Positions 28,270 to 40,816 are shown, counted from the stretch's first letter. The stretch: DNA of 64,000 nucleotides from Mycobacterium gastri (GCF_002102175.1 NZ_LQOX01000113.1:1-64000); one strand, 5' to 3'. Notes: generated from the letters alone by a model not told the origin. A program made the numbers and translations.

Positions 28270-29573
28270 AGGTCTCCTCCGGATCGGGCGGGTCGGCCGG
28301 CGGGATCGAGCTGCTGCACGTCCACGCGCCAGTCAGGCGGCAGCAAATGATCGAGCAGGTCGTCGACCGTCACCGCGCCCAACAGGTGGTTCTGGTCGTC
28401 GACCACCGGCCCGCACACGAGGTTGTACGCGGCGAAATAACGGGTTACGGCGGCCAGCGGGGTCTCCGGTGTCAGGGTCAGCAGGTCGGTGTCGACGAGT
28501 CCCCCCACCAGGTCGGCCGGCGGTTCGCGAAGCAGTCGCTGCAGCTGCACGCAACCCAGGTAGTGGCCGGTGGGGGTGGCCGTCGGCGGGCGCGCCACAA
28601 AGACCATGGACGACAGCGCGGGGGTCAGGTCGGGGTCGCGGACCCGCGCCAGCGCCTCGGCAACCGAGGTGTCCGGGGTCAGCACCACCGGATCGGAGGT
28701 CATCAAGCCGCCCGCGGTGTCGGGCGAGTGTTTCAGCAGCCGTCGCACCGAGTTGGAGTCGTCGGGGTCCATTCGCGTCAGCAACGTCTCGGCATCGGTC
28801 GGATTCAGCACCCCGAGCAGGTCGGCGGCGTCGTCGGGATCCATCTCCTCGAGGACATCGGCAGCGCGATCGGTCCCGAGTTGGGATAAGACTTCGGCCT
28901 GATCCGATTCGGGCAGCTCCTGCAGGACGTCGGCCAGCCGTTCGTTGTCGAGCGCCCGGAACACCTCGTAGCGGCGTTTGGACGGGAGGCCGCGGATGGC
29001 GTCGGCGACGTCGACGGCGCGCCGCCCTTCGAACTGGTCCAGCAGTTGTGCCACGGCCTGACCGGGCATGGCCAGGGCAGACGGCGTCAATCCGCGTACG
29101 TATTGCCAGTCCACGACATGTACCGGCCCGCGCCGCCTCAGGCGTCGCTGGGTGCGGACGGCGACTCTGGTGACCAGCCAGTCGCGGGTTCGGGTTTGCT
29201 CGATGCCCAGGTCGGTCACCACCAGGTCGGCGCTGGCCAGCTCCGGCAGGGCGGGGTCGTTGACCTTGACGGGCGTGTCGAGTACTTGGCCGATGGCCAG
29301 GACCTCGCCCGGCCGTTGTTCGAAGTGGCGCAACGACACGTTGCCGGTGGTCAGCGTCACCGCGTCCGGCTCGATCGCGGCGACTCGCAGGATCGGTATG
29401 AAGATGCTGCGGCGGGTTGCCAGGTCGACCACCAATCCCAGTACACGGGGTTGCTGGCGGACAATGCTGATGCTGATCACGACGTCGCGAACCCGGCCGA
29501 AGGATTCGCCGAGCGGACCCAGCACCATCATCCGCGACAGCCGCGCCACATACACCCTGTTGACCGAGCCCAT
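28266..29573 (-). CDS. MgtE N-terminal/CBS domain protein, soluble (Rv1232c-like)
   Basis: 435 residues with the regulatory part of an MgtE Mg channel but no membrane segments. A PRC-barrel-like N-terminal half (RVYVARLSRMMVLGPLGESFG to about residue 180) is followed by the helical MgtE_N superhelix (LLDQFEGRRAVDVADAI to HSPDTAGGLMT). A CBS pair completes it (TSDPVVLTPDTSVAEAL; LLTLTPETPLAAVTRYF). In MgtE this cytosolic part senses Mg and gates the pore. Here it stands alone, so it may regulate a partner, possibly the DUF1003 membrane protein with which it overlaps. Orthologue of Rv1232c. Confidence 0.88.
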   Translation of the reverse strand: MGSVNRVYVARLSRMMVLGPLGESFGRVRDVVISISIVRQQPRVLGLVVDLATRRSIFIPILRVAAIEPDAVTLTTGNVSLRHFEQRPGEVLAIGQVLDTPVKVNDPALPELASADLVVTDLGIEQTRTRDWLVTRVAVRTQRRLRRRGPVHVVDWQYVRGLTPSALAMPGQAVAQLLDQFEGRRAVDVADAIRGLPSKRRYEVFRALDNERLADVLQELPESDQAEVLSQLGTDRAADVLEEMDPDDAADLLGVLNPTDAETLLTRMDPDDSNSVRRLLKHSPDTAGGLMTSDPVVLTPDTSVAEALARVRDPDLTPALSSMVFVARPPTATPTGHYLGCVQLQRLLREPPADLVGGLVDTDLLTLTPETPLAAVTRYFAAYNLVCGPVVDDQNHLLGAVTVDDLLDHLLPPDWRVDVQQLDPAGRPARSGGDL

Positions 29574-29645
29574 GACTGAGAGCGTAGGCAGCCCGACGGC
29601 GGTTGCTAACGGGTGCTAATGGGTTCTCGTGGGTTCTAGTGGGTT

Positions 29646-30314
29646 CTAACGGGACGGAAGGCTGAAGATCGCGACGATCAGATAGACCAGCAGCGTCGCA
29701 ACGCTGATCACGATGCCGGCCACCGCCAGGCCATAGCCGTCTTCTCGGGTTTGCTTGATCTGGTTGAGCGCGATCGTGCCCATCACGATGGACACGATCG
29801 AGCCGATGCAGCAGAACACGCCCACGAACGACGACACCAGCGAGACGATCGCCATGGTGTTGGTGCCCGGCATCGCCGGGCCCGGCGCGGAGTAATAACC
29901 GCCCATGTAGTCCGGCGGCGGGTACGGCGGCGAGAAATTGCCGTCCGGGTAGGAGGGCGGCGGGTATGCGGATCCACCGTACGGCGATGCCATGGGTGCG
30001 GGATACGGGCCCGCGTAGTCTGCCGGCTGCGCGCCGTACGGCGAATATCCCGGCGGGGCATAGGTGGGCGGCGAAATCGGCGGCGGGTAGCCGGCCGCGT
30101 AGCCGGACGGATACCCCGCCGGGCCAAACGGGCCGGGCGGATAAACGGGCGGATAACCGGGCGGCGGATACGCGGACGGGTAGTCGGCGGCTGGCGACGA
30201 TGTTCCCGGCGCCGCCCACGGCGCGCCGGACACGGGGGAACCGGGCTGCTCACCGGCCGCGGTAGGCGAGGTCGTGCCGTCGCCCTCGTCGGGGGAGCCG
30301 CCGGAAGCTGTCAT
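29646..30314 (-). CDS. Pro/Tyr/Gly-rich membrane protein with DUF4190-like end (Rv1233c-like)
   Basis: 222 residues from ATG 30314 (MTASGGSPDEGDG), matching the M. tuberculosis start; the open frame runs to 30512. A long disordered segment of Pro/Tyr repeats (YPPPGYPPVYPPG-like) is followed by two membrane helices (NTMAIVSLVSSFVGVFCCIGSIVSIVMGTIAL and GYGLAVAGIVISVATLLVYLIVAIF) separated by the polar loop NQIKQTRED. This is the DUF4190 arrangement common in actinobacterial envelope proteins. Function unknown. Divergent from the Rv1234-like gene. Confidence 0.85.
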   Translation of the reverse strand: MTASGGSPDEGDGTTSPTAAGEQPGSPVSGAPWAAPGTSSPAADYPSAYPPPGYPPVYPPGPFGPAGYPSGYAAGYPPPISPPTYAPPGYSPYGAQPADYAGPYPAPMASPYGGSAYPPPSYPDGNFSPPYPPPDYMGGYYSAPGPAMPGTNTMAIVSLVSSFVGVFCCIGSIVSIVMGTIALNQIKQTREDGYGLAVAGIVISVATLLVYLIVAIFSLPSR

Positions 30315-30538
30315 GGTGATCAACCTAGCCGACGGGACCGGGCCGACGCCCGGGTGCGGGCGGCGCCGAGTGCTCCGCGAAATGACGGCAAACTCCTGCG
30401 TCGGGAAGGCCCTCGCCAGGAGAACTATGGGTAACAGCCGGTGCGAGCGGGCCGTTCGCGGTCGCCCTGATAATGCGCGGGCATCCCGAAGATGAAACGA
30501 TGGCCAGGGCATAGCAGGGCAGAGGAGAATGAAGACCG

Positions 30539-33378
<2,840 letters not shown>

Positions 33379-33389
<11 letters not shown>

Positions 33390-34218
33390 GCCGTTGGGAG
33401 CGCGTCGGGCCACGTTCTGGGCAGTCATCGACTCGGTGGTCGTGGTGTATGCGTTGCTCCCGGTGCTCTGGATTTTCAGCTTGTCGCTCAAGCCGACGTC
33501 AACGGTCAAGGACGGCAAGTTGATTCCGTCATCGGTGACGCTGGACAACTATCGCGGCGTCTTCCGGGGCGAATTCTTCAGCTCGGCGCTGATCAACTCC
33601 ATCGGGGTCGGGCTGATCACCACCGTGATAGCGGTGGCACTCGGTGCCATGGCGGCGTATGCTATTGCGCGACTGGACTTTCCGGGCAAGCGGGTGCTGA
33701 TCGGCGTCACCCTGCTGATCACCATGTTCCCGGCGATCTCGTTGGTGACACCGCTGTTCAACATCGAGCGCGCTGTCGGCCTGTTCGACACCTGGCCGGG
33801 CTTGATCCTGCCGTACATCACTTTTGCCCTGCCGCTTGCCATTTACACGCTGTCGGCGTTCTTCCGGGAGGTACCCTGGGATCTGGAGAAAGCGGCCAAG
33901 ATGGACGGCGCGACGCCTGGGCAGGCCTTCCGCAAAGTGATCGCGCCGCTGGCGGCTCCGGGGCTGGTGACCGCCGCGATCCTGGTGTTCATCTTCGCCT
34001 GGAACGACCTGCTGCTCGCGCTGTCGCTGACCGCGACCAAGGCGGCGATTACCGCGCCGGTGGCGATCGCCAACTTCACCGGCAGTTCGCAGTTCGAGGA
34101 GCCGACGGGATCGATTGCGGCCGGAGCTATGGTGATCACGGTTCCGATCATCGTCTTCGTTCTCGTCTTCCAACGACGGATTGTCGCCGGCTTGACGTCC
34201 GGGGCTGTGAAGGGATAG
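33379..34218 (+). CDS. sugB: Trehalose ABC importer permease SugB
   Basis: 279-residue MalG-like permease, orthologue of Rv1237. It has six membrane helices (for example [19 protein letters not shown] and [19 protein letters not shown]) and the EAA loop [32 protein letters not shown] 33379 is preceded eight bases earlier by GGGGAG, which favours it over GTG 33370. It overlaps the sugA end and is followed by sugC after 4 bases. Confidence 0.94.
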
Positions 34219-34222
34219 CGCA

Positions 34223-35395
34223 ATGGCCGAAATCGTGCTCGAGCACGTCAGCAAGAGTTACCCCAACGGCGCGACGGCGGTAGCCGACCTCAGCCTCACC
34301 ATCGCCGACGGCGAATTCCTGATTCTGGTGGGGCCGTCCGGCTGCGGCAAGACCACTACCCTGAACATGATTGCCGGACTTGAGGATATCTCGTCGGGAG
34401 AACTGCGCATCGATGGTCAACGGGTCAACGAGAAGGCGCCCAAAGACCGCGATATTGCGATGGTGTTCCAGTCGTATGCGCTCTATCCGCATATGACCGT
34501 GCGGCAGAATATCGCGTTTCCGCTGACCCTGGCCAAGATGAAGAAGGCCGACATCGCGCAGAAGGTCTCCGAGACGGCCAAAATCCTTGACCTGACCGAC
34601 CTTCTGGATCGCAAGCCCTCACAGTTGTCGGGTGGGCAGCGCCAGCGGGTCGCGATGGGCAGGGCGATCGTGCGCCATCCGAAGGCCTTTCTGATGGACG
34701 AGCCGCTGTCCAACCTGGACGCCAAACTACGGGTGCAGATGCGCGGTGAGATCGCCCGGCTGCAGAAGAGGCTGGGCGCCACCACCGTCTACGTCACCCA
34801 CGACCAGACCGAGGCCATGACGCTGGGCGATCGGGTGGTAGTGATGCACGGCGGTATTGCGCAGCAGATCGGCACTCCGACAGAGCTTTACGAGCATCCG
34901 GCCAATTTGTTCGTTGCGGGCTTCATTGGCTCGCCGACGATGAATTTCTTCCCCGCGACGCTGACGTCGATCGGGCTGGCCCTGCCCTTCGGTGAGGTGA
35001 CGCTGGCACCGGACGTGCACGAGCTGATCGCCGCCCGCGCGAAAACCGAGAAGGTCATCGTCGGCGTGCGGCCCGAGCATATTCAGGACGCCGCACTGAT
35101 CGATGCCTACCAACGCATCAAGGCACTGACCTTCCAGGTCGGTGTCGATTTGGTCGAATCGTTGGGGGCGGACAAATATGTCTACTTCACCACCTCGGCT
35201 CCGGCCGTGCACTCGGCGCAGCTGGATGAACTGGAGGCTCAGGGGGAAATGCGCGAAAACCAGTTTGCGGCAAGGGTTTCCGCGGAATCGAAGGCGGCGA
35301 TCGGGCAGCCGATCGAGTTGGCTTTCGACACCACCAAGCTGGCCGTTTTCGACGCCGACTCCGGTGTCAACCTGACAGTTCCCGTCGCCCCGTGA
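34223..35395 (+). CDS. sugC: Trehalose ABC importer ATPase SugC
   Basis: 390-residue MalK/UgpC-like ATPase, orthologue of Rv1238, powering trehalose import. It has Walker A GPSGCGKTT, signature LSGGQRQRVAMGRA, Walker B AFLMDEPLSNLDA and the His loop YVTHDQTEAM. The C-terminal TOBE-type regulatory region (about 240-390) carries GVRPEHIQDA. Last gene of lpqY-sugABC, convergent with corA. Confidence 0.95.
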   Translation: MAEIVLEHVSKSYPNGATAVADLSLTIADGEFLILVGPSGCGKTTTLNMIAGLEDISSGELRIDGQRVNEKAPKDRDIAMVFQSYALYPHMTVRQNIAFPLTLAKMKKADIAQKVSETAKILDLTDLLDRKPSQLSGGQRQRVAMGRAIVRHPKAFLMDEPLSNLDAKLRVQMRGEIARLQKRLGATTVYVTHDQTEAMTLGDRVVVMHGGIAQQIGTPTELYEHPANLFVAGFIGSPTMNFFPATLTSIGLALPFGEVTLAPDVHELIAARAKTEKVIVGVRPEHIQDAALIDAYQRIKALTFQVGVDLVESLGADKYVYFTTSAPAVHSAQLDELEAQGEMRENQFAARVSAESKAAIGQPIELAFDTTKLAVFDADSGVNLTVPVAP

Positions 35396-35465
35396 TTCCG
35401 ACGGCTGGCGGCGTGGTCGAGTGTGCGTCCTCGGCGTCCAACGTGCATCCAGGGCGGCAGAATCG

Positions 35466-35517
35466 CGAGAATGCCGCCGTCAGTGCACGCTCGACGCCGT
35501 CAGTGCACGCTCGATCG
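35466..35517. repeat. Short tandem repeat between sugC and corA
   Basis: A 20-base unit CGCCGTCAGTGCACGCTCGA occurs twice in direct succession between the convergent stops of sugC (35395) and corA (35520). No rho-independent terminator with a T run is seen. It may act in transcription ending or be a dispersed intergenic repeat; function unknown. Confidence 0.6.
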
Positions 35518-35519
35518 CG

Positions 35520-36620
35520 TCAGAGCCAGTTCCGGTTGCGGAAACTGAGGTAAAGGACCAGGCAGACGACGACCATGCTGCTGATCACCGCCGGGTAACC
35601 CCACCTTGAGTCCAATTCGGGCATGAAGTGGAAGTTCATACCGTAGATGCCGGCGATCATGGTCGGCACCGCAATGATGCCGGCCCAGGCCGAGATCTTG
35701 CGCATGTCCATGTTCTGTTGCATACCGACACGGGCCAGCGCAGCCTGCACCAGCGAGTTGAGCATGTCGTCATAGCTGGCGATCTGCTCGGCGGCCTCGG
35801 TCTGGTGGTCGGCGACGTCGCGCAGGTAACGCCGGACTTCCTTGGAGATCACGTCCTTGTTCTCGGTCTGCATTCGCTGGAACGCCGTCGACAGCGGGCT
35901 GACGCAGCGGCGGAGTTCGAGAACCTCCCGCTTGAGCAGATAAATCGGCTCGACGTCGAGCTTGCGGCCGGGCGCGAAGGCCACTTCCTCGATGCTGTCG
36001 ATATCTGTTTCGATCAGCGACGTGACCGCCAGGTAATGGTCGACCACGTAGTCGGCGATGGCGTGCATCACCGCGTAAGGTCCCAGCCGCAGATGCTCGG
36101 GGCCGGCGTCCATCCGCTTGCGCACCTCCGACAATCCGCCGTGTTCGCCATGCCGGACCGTGATCACGAAGTCGTTGCCGACGAAGATCATGATCTCGCC
36201 GGTTTCGACGATCTCGCGGGCGAGCACCACCGAGTCGTGCGGCACGTAGTTGACGGTCTTGAGGACCAGAACGAGCGTGTCGTCGTAGCGCTCCAGCTTG
36301 GGCCGTTGATGGGCGTGCACGGCGTCCTCGACTGCCAGCGGGTGCAGCCCGAAAACGTCGGCCACGTCCTGCATTTGCTGTTGGTCGGGCTCGTGCAGCC
36401 CGACCCACACGAACGCCTGCTCACCCGACTGGTCCCGCTCCCGCACCTCGCGCGATGCGTCGCTGTAGGCGTACTTGCCTGGCATCCGCCGGCCGTCGAC
36501 GTAGACACCGCAATCAACCAACGCCTGCGCCGTCGCAGTGCGTGTGGGATGGACGTGCTGCGGCCGCGATCGAGCGACCGTCCGCAGCGATTCGGGCAGC
36601 GCGTCAAATCCTTGAAACAT
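35520..36620 (-). CDS. corA: Magnesium/cobalt transporter CorA
   Basis: 366 residues, the same length as Rv1239c. A large cytoplasmic domain ends in the long stalk helix. Two C-terminal membrane helices follow, the first ending with the selectivity signature YGMNFHFMPEL and the second leading to the basic end FRNRNWL. Forms a pentameric channel for Mg uptake. I start at ATG 36620 (MFQGFDALPESL), as in the orthologue; the frame is open to 36689. Divergent from mdh with 196 bases between starts. Confidence 0.95.
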   Translation of the reverse strand: MFQGFDALPESLRTVARSRPQHVHPTRTATAQALVDCGVYVDGRRMPGKYAYSDASREVRERDQSGEQAFVWVGLHEPDQQQMQDVADVFGLHPLAVEDAVHAHQRPKLERYDDTLVLVLKTVNYVPHDSVVLAREIVETGEIMIFVGNDFVITVRHGEHGGLSEVRKRMDAGPEHLRLGPYAVMHAIADYVVDHYLAVTSLIETDIDSIEEVAFAPGRKLDVEPIYLLKREVLELRRCVSPLSTAFQRMQTENKDVISKEVRRYLRDVADHQTEAAEQIASYDDMLNSLVQAALARVGMQQNMDMRKISAWAGIIAVPTMIAGIYGMNFHFMPELDSRWGYPAVISSMVVVCLVLYLSFRNRNWL

Positions 36621-36816
36621 CCTCAGTCTCCGATCGCAGCGCAGGTCTGACCGGGCGGTGGTCCATGCTACGCCGTTTTGCCACGTCAACGTGGCAGCAG
36701 CGGTGTCGGCGCGGGTCCGCAGATTTCCGGTGGGGCCGGTGCGCTAGTTTCGACCCGACACATCACCCCCCTGTGAAACCCTGTTACGCAGATTTCTCCA
36801 CAAGGAGCGAACCGAC

Positions 36817-37806
36817 GTGAGCGCAAGTCCCCTCAAGGTCGCCGTCACCGGTGCTGCCGGCCAGATCGGCTACAGCCTGTTGTTCCGCCTGGCCAGCGGC
36901 TCGCTGCTGGGTTCCGACCGCCCGATCGAGCTACGGCTGCTCGAGATCGAGCCGGCGCTCAAGGCGCTCGAGGGTGTGGTGATGGAACTCGACGACTGTG
37001 CGTTCCCGCTGCTGGCCGGCGTCGAAATCGGCGCGGACGCCAACAAGATCTTCGACGGCGTGAACCTGGCCCTGCTCGTCGGTGCCCGCCCGCGCACCAA
37101 GGGCATGGAGCGCGGCGACCTGCTCGAGGCCAACGGCGCCATCTTCACCGCGCAGGGCAAGGCTCTCAACGACGTCGCCGCCGCCGACGTCCGGATCGGC
37201 GTGACCGGCAACCCGGCCAACACCAACGCCCTGATCGCGATGAGCAATGCCCCCGACATTCCGCGCGAGCGCTTCACCGCGCTGACCCGTCTGGACCACA
37301 ACCGGGCGATCTCGCAGCTCGCTAAGAGGACCGGCGCGAAAGTCGCCGACATCAAGAAGATGACGATCTGGGGTAACCACTCGGCCACCCAGTACCCCGA
37401 CGTGTTCCACGCCGAAATCGGCGGCAAGAACGCGGCCGAGGTGGTGGGAGACCAGGCCTGGATCGAGAACGACTTCATCCCGACCGTCGCCAAGCGCGGC
37501 GCGGCGGTCATCGAAGCGCGCGGGGCGTCCTCGGCCGCCTCGGCCGCCTCGGCCACCATCGACGCTGCCCGGGACTGGCTGCTGGGCAGCCCCGAGGGCG
37601 ACTGGGTGTCGATGGCGGTCTTCTCTGACGGTTCCTACGGCGTGCCGGAGGGCCTGATCTCGTCGTTCCCGGTGACCACCAAGGACGGCGACTGGACGAT
37701 CGTCCCAGGGCTGGAGATCGACGACTTCTCCCGCGTCAAGATCGACGCGTCCACCGCCGAGCTGGCCGACGAACGCAGCGCGGTCACCGGGCTCGGCCTG
37801 ATCTGA
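36817..37806 (+). CDS. mdh: Malate dehydrogenase (NAD)
   Basis: 329-residue TCA-cycle enzyme interconverting malate and oxaloacetate, orthologue of Rv1240. The NAD fold begins with [19 protein letters not shown]; the substrate loop [15 protein letters not shown] holds the Arg residues; the catalytic pair is Asp in [10 protein letters not shown] and His in [12 protein letters not shown]. The start is GTG 36817 with AAGGAG nine bases before it. A malic enzyme gene follows after 46 bases, joining two malate-consuming activities. Confidence 0.96.
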   Translation: MSASPLKVAVTGAAGQIGYSLLFRLASGSLLGSDRPIELRLLEIEPALKALEGVVMELDDCAFPLLAGVEIGADANKIFDGVNLALLVGARPRTKGMERGDLLEANGAIFTAQGKALNDVAAADVRIGVTGNPANTNALIAMSNAPDIPRERFTALTRLDHNRAISQLAKRTGAKVADIKKMTIWGNHSATQYPDVFHAEIGGKNAAEVVGDQAWIENDFIPTVAKRGAAVIEARGASSAASAASATIDAARDWLLGSPEGDWVSMAVFSDGSYGVPEGLISSFPVTTKDGDWTIVPGLEIDDFSRVKIDASTAELADERSAVTGLGLI

Positions 37807-37852
37807 GCCGTGCCGCAGTCGGGAGCAGTCGCGGGCACAGTACCCTGATGCG

Positions 37853-39034
37853 GTGCCAAGAATCGTGCCGCCACAGATCGTCATCGGAACCGACGAGATC
37901 TTCGAGGCCCACGTAGCGGGGAAGCTTTCCGTAGCGCTGAAGGCGCCGCTGGACACCCAGCGGGCTCTGTCGATCGCCTATACCCCGGGCGTGGCGCAGG
38001 TCAGCCGCGCGATCGCCGCCAACCAGACGCTGGCCGCGCGCTACACCTGGGCGAACCGGCTGGTGGCCGTGGTCAGCGACGGCAGCGCGGTACTCGGCCT
38101 CGGTGACATCGGACCCGCGGCCTCGCTGCCGGTGATGGAGGGCAAGTGCGCCCTGTTCCAGGCATATGGCGGCCTGAACGCGATCCCGCTCGTGCTGGGC
38201 ACCAAGGATCCCGACGAGATCGTCGAGACCCTGGTGCGGCTGCGGCCGACGTTCGGCGCCGTCAACCTCGAGGACATCTCCGCGCCCCGCTGCTTCGAAA
38301 TCGAGCGACGGCTCATCGAGGCGCTGGACTGTCCGGTGATGCACGACGACCAACACGGCACGGCGATCGTTGTGCTGGCCGCGCTGATGGGTGCCACCAA
38401 GTTGCTGGGCCGCGATATGTCCTCGCTGCGGGTGGTAGTGTCGGGCGCCGGGGCCGCGGGTGTGGCGTGCACGAATCTCCTTCTGGCCATGGGTGTTTCG
38501 GATATCACGGTGCTCGACTCGCGTGGCATCCTGCACACCGGGCGTGACGACATGAATAGCGTCAAGGTCGATCTGGCGCAACGTACCAATCCCGACGGTG
38601 TCGCCGGCGGCCTGGCCGAGGCGATCGTGGGCGCCGACGTGTTCCTCGGGGTGTCGGCGGGCGTGGTCCCCGAGGAGTTGATCGCCACCATGGCGCCGGG
38701 CGGGATCGTCTTCGCGCTGTCCAACCCGGACCCGGAAATACACCCGCAGGTGGCGGCCAAGTACGCGGCGGTGGTGGCCACCGGTCGCAGCGACTTCTGC
38801 AACCAGATCAACAACGTGCTGGCTTTCCCCGGCGTGTTCCGCGGCGCGCTGGACGCCGGGGCGCGCCAGATCACCGAAAAGATGATGGTGGCCGCGGCCG
38901 AGGCGATCTACTCCGTCGTCAGCGACGATCTTGCCCTCGACCGGATCGTTCCCAGCCCACTGGACCTGCGCGTCGGGGATGCGGTGGCCAAGGCGGTGGC
39001 TCTCGCCGTGGAGCCCTCAGACATCGCGGGGTGA
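37853..39034 (+). CDS. NAD-type malic enzyme (short bacterial form)
   Basis: 393-residue malic enzyme without the phosphotransacetylase-like tail found in MaeB. It would decarboxylate malate to pyruvate. Visible elements are AYTPGVAQVSR (conserved Tyr), VSDGSAVLGLGDIG, LEDISAPRCFEIE (metal site), HDDQHGTAIVVLAAL and the dinucleotide site VSGAGAAGVACTNLLLAMG. An acidic Asp at the end of the next strand (ITVLDSRG) suggests NAD rather than NADP. It starts at GTG 37853 and overlaps lpqZ by GTGA. In H37Rv I recall toxin-antitoxin and PE_PGRS genes between mdh and lpqZ and no enzyme here, and the Rv2332 mez gene elsewhere. Confidence 0.9.
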   Translation: MPRIVPPQIVIGTDEIFEAHVAGKLSVALKAPLDTQRALSIAYTPGVAQVSRAIAANQTLAARYTWANRLVAVVSDGSAVLGLGDIGPAASLPVMEGKCALFQAYGGLNAIPLVLGTKDPDEIVETLVRLRPTFGAVNLEDISAPRCFEIERRLIEALDCPVMHDDQHGTAIVVLAALMGATKLLGRDMSSLRVVVSGAGAAGVACTNLLLAMGVSDITVLDSRGILHTGRDDMNSVKVDLAQRTNPDGVAGGLAEAIVGADVFLGVSAGVVPEELIATMAPGGIVFALSNPDPEIHPQVAAKYAAVVATGRSDFCNQINNVLAFPGVFRGALDAGARQITEKMMVAAAEAIYSVVSDDLALDRIVPSPLDLRVGDAVAKAVALAVEPSDIAG

Positions 39035-39882
39035 GGATCGGCAGGCTAGCCCCGCTGCTGCTCGCGGCCGTGTTCGTGATGGCCGGCTGCGCGGCCGACA
39101 CCGGCGAAAGCCACCCCGAGCTGGTGGTCGGAGCCAGGCCCGGCTCCGAATCGCTGCTGCTGGCCGACATCTACGTGGCCGCGTTGCGGTCGTATGGTTT
39201 CGCCGCGCGAGGGGAAGCGGCCGGTGACCCGATGGCGAAACTGGATTCCGGGGCGTTCGCCATCGTGCCGGCGTTCACCGGCCAGACGTTGCGGACCCTG
39301 CAACCTGACGCCTCGGCGCTCGCCGACAAGGCCGTGTACCAGGCGATGGTCGCCGCGCTGCCCGAGGGCGTCGCAGCCGGGGACTACACCACCGCGGCCG
39401 AGGACAAACCCGCAGTGATGGTGACGCCGGCGACCTCGACCGCCTGGGGCGGCAGCGAGCTGGACCTGTTGCCACGCCACTGTGACGGGCTGATCGTCGG
39501 GATGGTCACCGGAGTCGACACGCCTTTACAGGTGGGGTCCTGCCGGCTGCCCGCGCCGCGTGAATTCCCCGACTACCCAGCGATGTTGACGGCGTTATAC
39601 GCCGGACAGCTGACCGCGGCCTGGACCACCACCGCCAACCCCGCCAATCCCGCCGATCTGGTGGTGCTGAATGACGGGAAGGATGCGCTGATCCGGGCCG
39701 AGAACGTGGTGCCGCTGTATCGCCGCAACGTGCTGACTGATCGGCAACGGCTGGCCATCAACGAGGTAGCCGGTGTGCTGGACACCGCCGCCCTGACCGA
39801 CATGCGCCGCCAGGTGGCGGGCGGCGCCGAACCGCAGGCGGTGGCCGCCGGCTGGCTCGCCGAACACCCACTGGGCCGTTGA
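39031..39882 (+). CDS. lpqZ: Osmoprotectant-type solute-binding lipoprotein LpqZ
   Basis: 283-residue lipoprotein; the signal peptide LLLAAVFVMAGC gives lipidated Cys20. The mature part resembles OpuAC/ProX quaternary-amine binding proteins (LVVGARPGSESLLLADIYVAAL; PAFTGQTLRTL; LAINEVAGVLDT). It would bind a compatible solute such as glycine betaine, but the ABC permease and ATPase are not nearby. Orthologue of Rv1244. The GTG start overlaps the malic enzyme stop, so it is probably cotranscribed with mdh and the malic enzyme. Confidence 0.88.
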   Translation: MRIGRLAPLLLAAVFVMAGCAADTGESHPELVVGARPGSESLLLADIYVAALRSYGFAARGEAAGDPMAKLDSGAFAIVPAFTGQTLRTLQPDASALADKAVYQAMVAALPEGVAAGDYTTAAEDKPAVMVTPATSTAWGGSELDLLPRHCDGLIVGMVTGVDTPLQVGSCRLPAPREFPDYPAMLTALYAGQLTAAWTTTANPANPADLVVLNDGKDALIRAENVVPLYRRNVLTDRQRLAINEVAGVLDTAALTDMRRQVAGGAEPQAVAAGWLAEHPLGR

Positions 39883-39883
39883 A

Positions 39884-39966
39884 CATCGAGTCTGCGGCCG
39901 GGGCATCGAGCCTGCGGCCATAGACGCCATGAGCGACCAAGTGGCGCGGTGAGCGCAGGCTCGATG
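39884..39966. terminator. Inverted repeat between convergent lpqZ and SDR genes
   Basis: A perfect 13-base inverted repeat, CATCGAGCCTGCG (39904-39916) and CGCAGGCTCGATG (39954-39966), brackets a 37-base loop between the two stops. The left arm is also directly repeated at 39884 with one change. Without a T run, a bidirectional hairpin terminator or a dispersed intergenic repeat are both possible. Confidence 0.5.
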
Positions 39967-39982
39967 TCACACCTCCGCAGGG

Positions 39983-40816
39983 TCAGCGATGCGGCGCCGG
40001 AATCAACCTGCCGAAAAGCGGCATGAACAGCCGCTGATACCCCGAACCGGTCACCCGCACCACCAGGTCCAACACCTTGGCGTCCGCGCCGACCAGCACG
40101 CGCGCCCGGTTCTTGCGCACCGCTTCCAGGATGATCTTGGCGGCCCGTTCCGGGCTGGTATGCGCTGCGCGCTTGTCAAACATCCGGGCCAATTCGGCGG
40201 CATCTAGTCCCTCGGCGGCGGTGGCGTTGCGCGCGATCGCGGTCTTGATCCCGCCCGGGTGCACCGTGGTCACCCCGACCGGATGGCCGGCCAGGATCAT
40301 CTCCTGGCGCAGCGCCTCGGTGAAGCCGCGGACGGCGAACTTCGCCGCGTTGTAGGCCGCCTGCCCTGGACACGAAAACAACCCGAACACGCTGGAGATG
40401 TTGACGACGTGGCCGTCCCCGGAGGCGATCAGGTACGGCAGGAACGCCTTGGTGCCGTTCAGGACGCCGCCGAAATCGACGTCCATCACCCGGTCGATGT
40501 CCTTGAATTCGCAGACCTCGATGTCGCCGGTATGGCCGATACCGGCGTTGTTGTAGATCTGGTTCACCTTGCCGAAGTGCTCGTTGACCGCGTCGGCATA
40601 GGCCAGAACGGCCTCACGTTCGGTCACGTCGAGCCGATCGGCCTTGACCGGGGCGCCGATCGCCTTGAGCATTTCCTCGGTCTCCGCCAGTCCCTCGATA
40701 TTGACATCGCTGATCGCCAGGCCGGCGCCGGAGCGACCCAGCTCGAGGGCCAACGCCCGCCCGATACCCGATCCCGCGCCGGTCACCACGGCGACTTTTC
40801 CGGCGAACCCCTGCAT
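39983..40816 (-). CDS. Short-chain dehydrogenase/reductase (Rv1245c-like)
   Basis: 277-residue classical SDR. The nucleotide site is VVTGAGSGIGRALALELG, the structural motif IYNNAGIGHTG, and the catalytic residues are Ser in VVNISSVFGLF with Tyr and Lys in AAYNAAKFAVRG. Asp at the end of the second strand (AISDVNIEG) indicates NAD. The hydrophobic C terminus (YQRLFMPLFGRLI) may lie against a membrane. Substrate unknown. Orthologue of Rv1245c. kgd ends 136 bases upstream; the relBE pair Rv1246c-Rv1247c that I recall between them in H37Rv is absent. Confidence 0.91.
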   Translation of the reverse strand: MQGFAGKVAVVTGAGSGIGRALALELGRSGAGLAISDVNIEGLAETEEMLKAIGAPVKADRLDVTEREAVLAYADAVNEHFGKVNQIYNNAGIGHTGDIEVCEFKDIDRVMDVDFGGVLNGTKAFLPYLIASGDGHVVNISSVFGLFSCPGQAAYNAAKFAVRGFTEALRQEMILAGHPVGVTTVHPGGIKTAIARNATAAEGLDAAELARMFDKRAAHTSPERAAKIILEAVRKNRARVLVGADAKVLDLVVRVTGSGYQRLFMPLFGRLIPAPHR

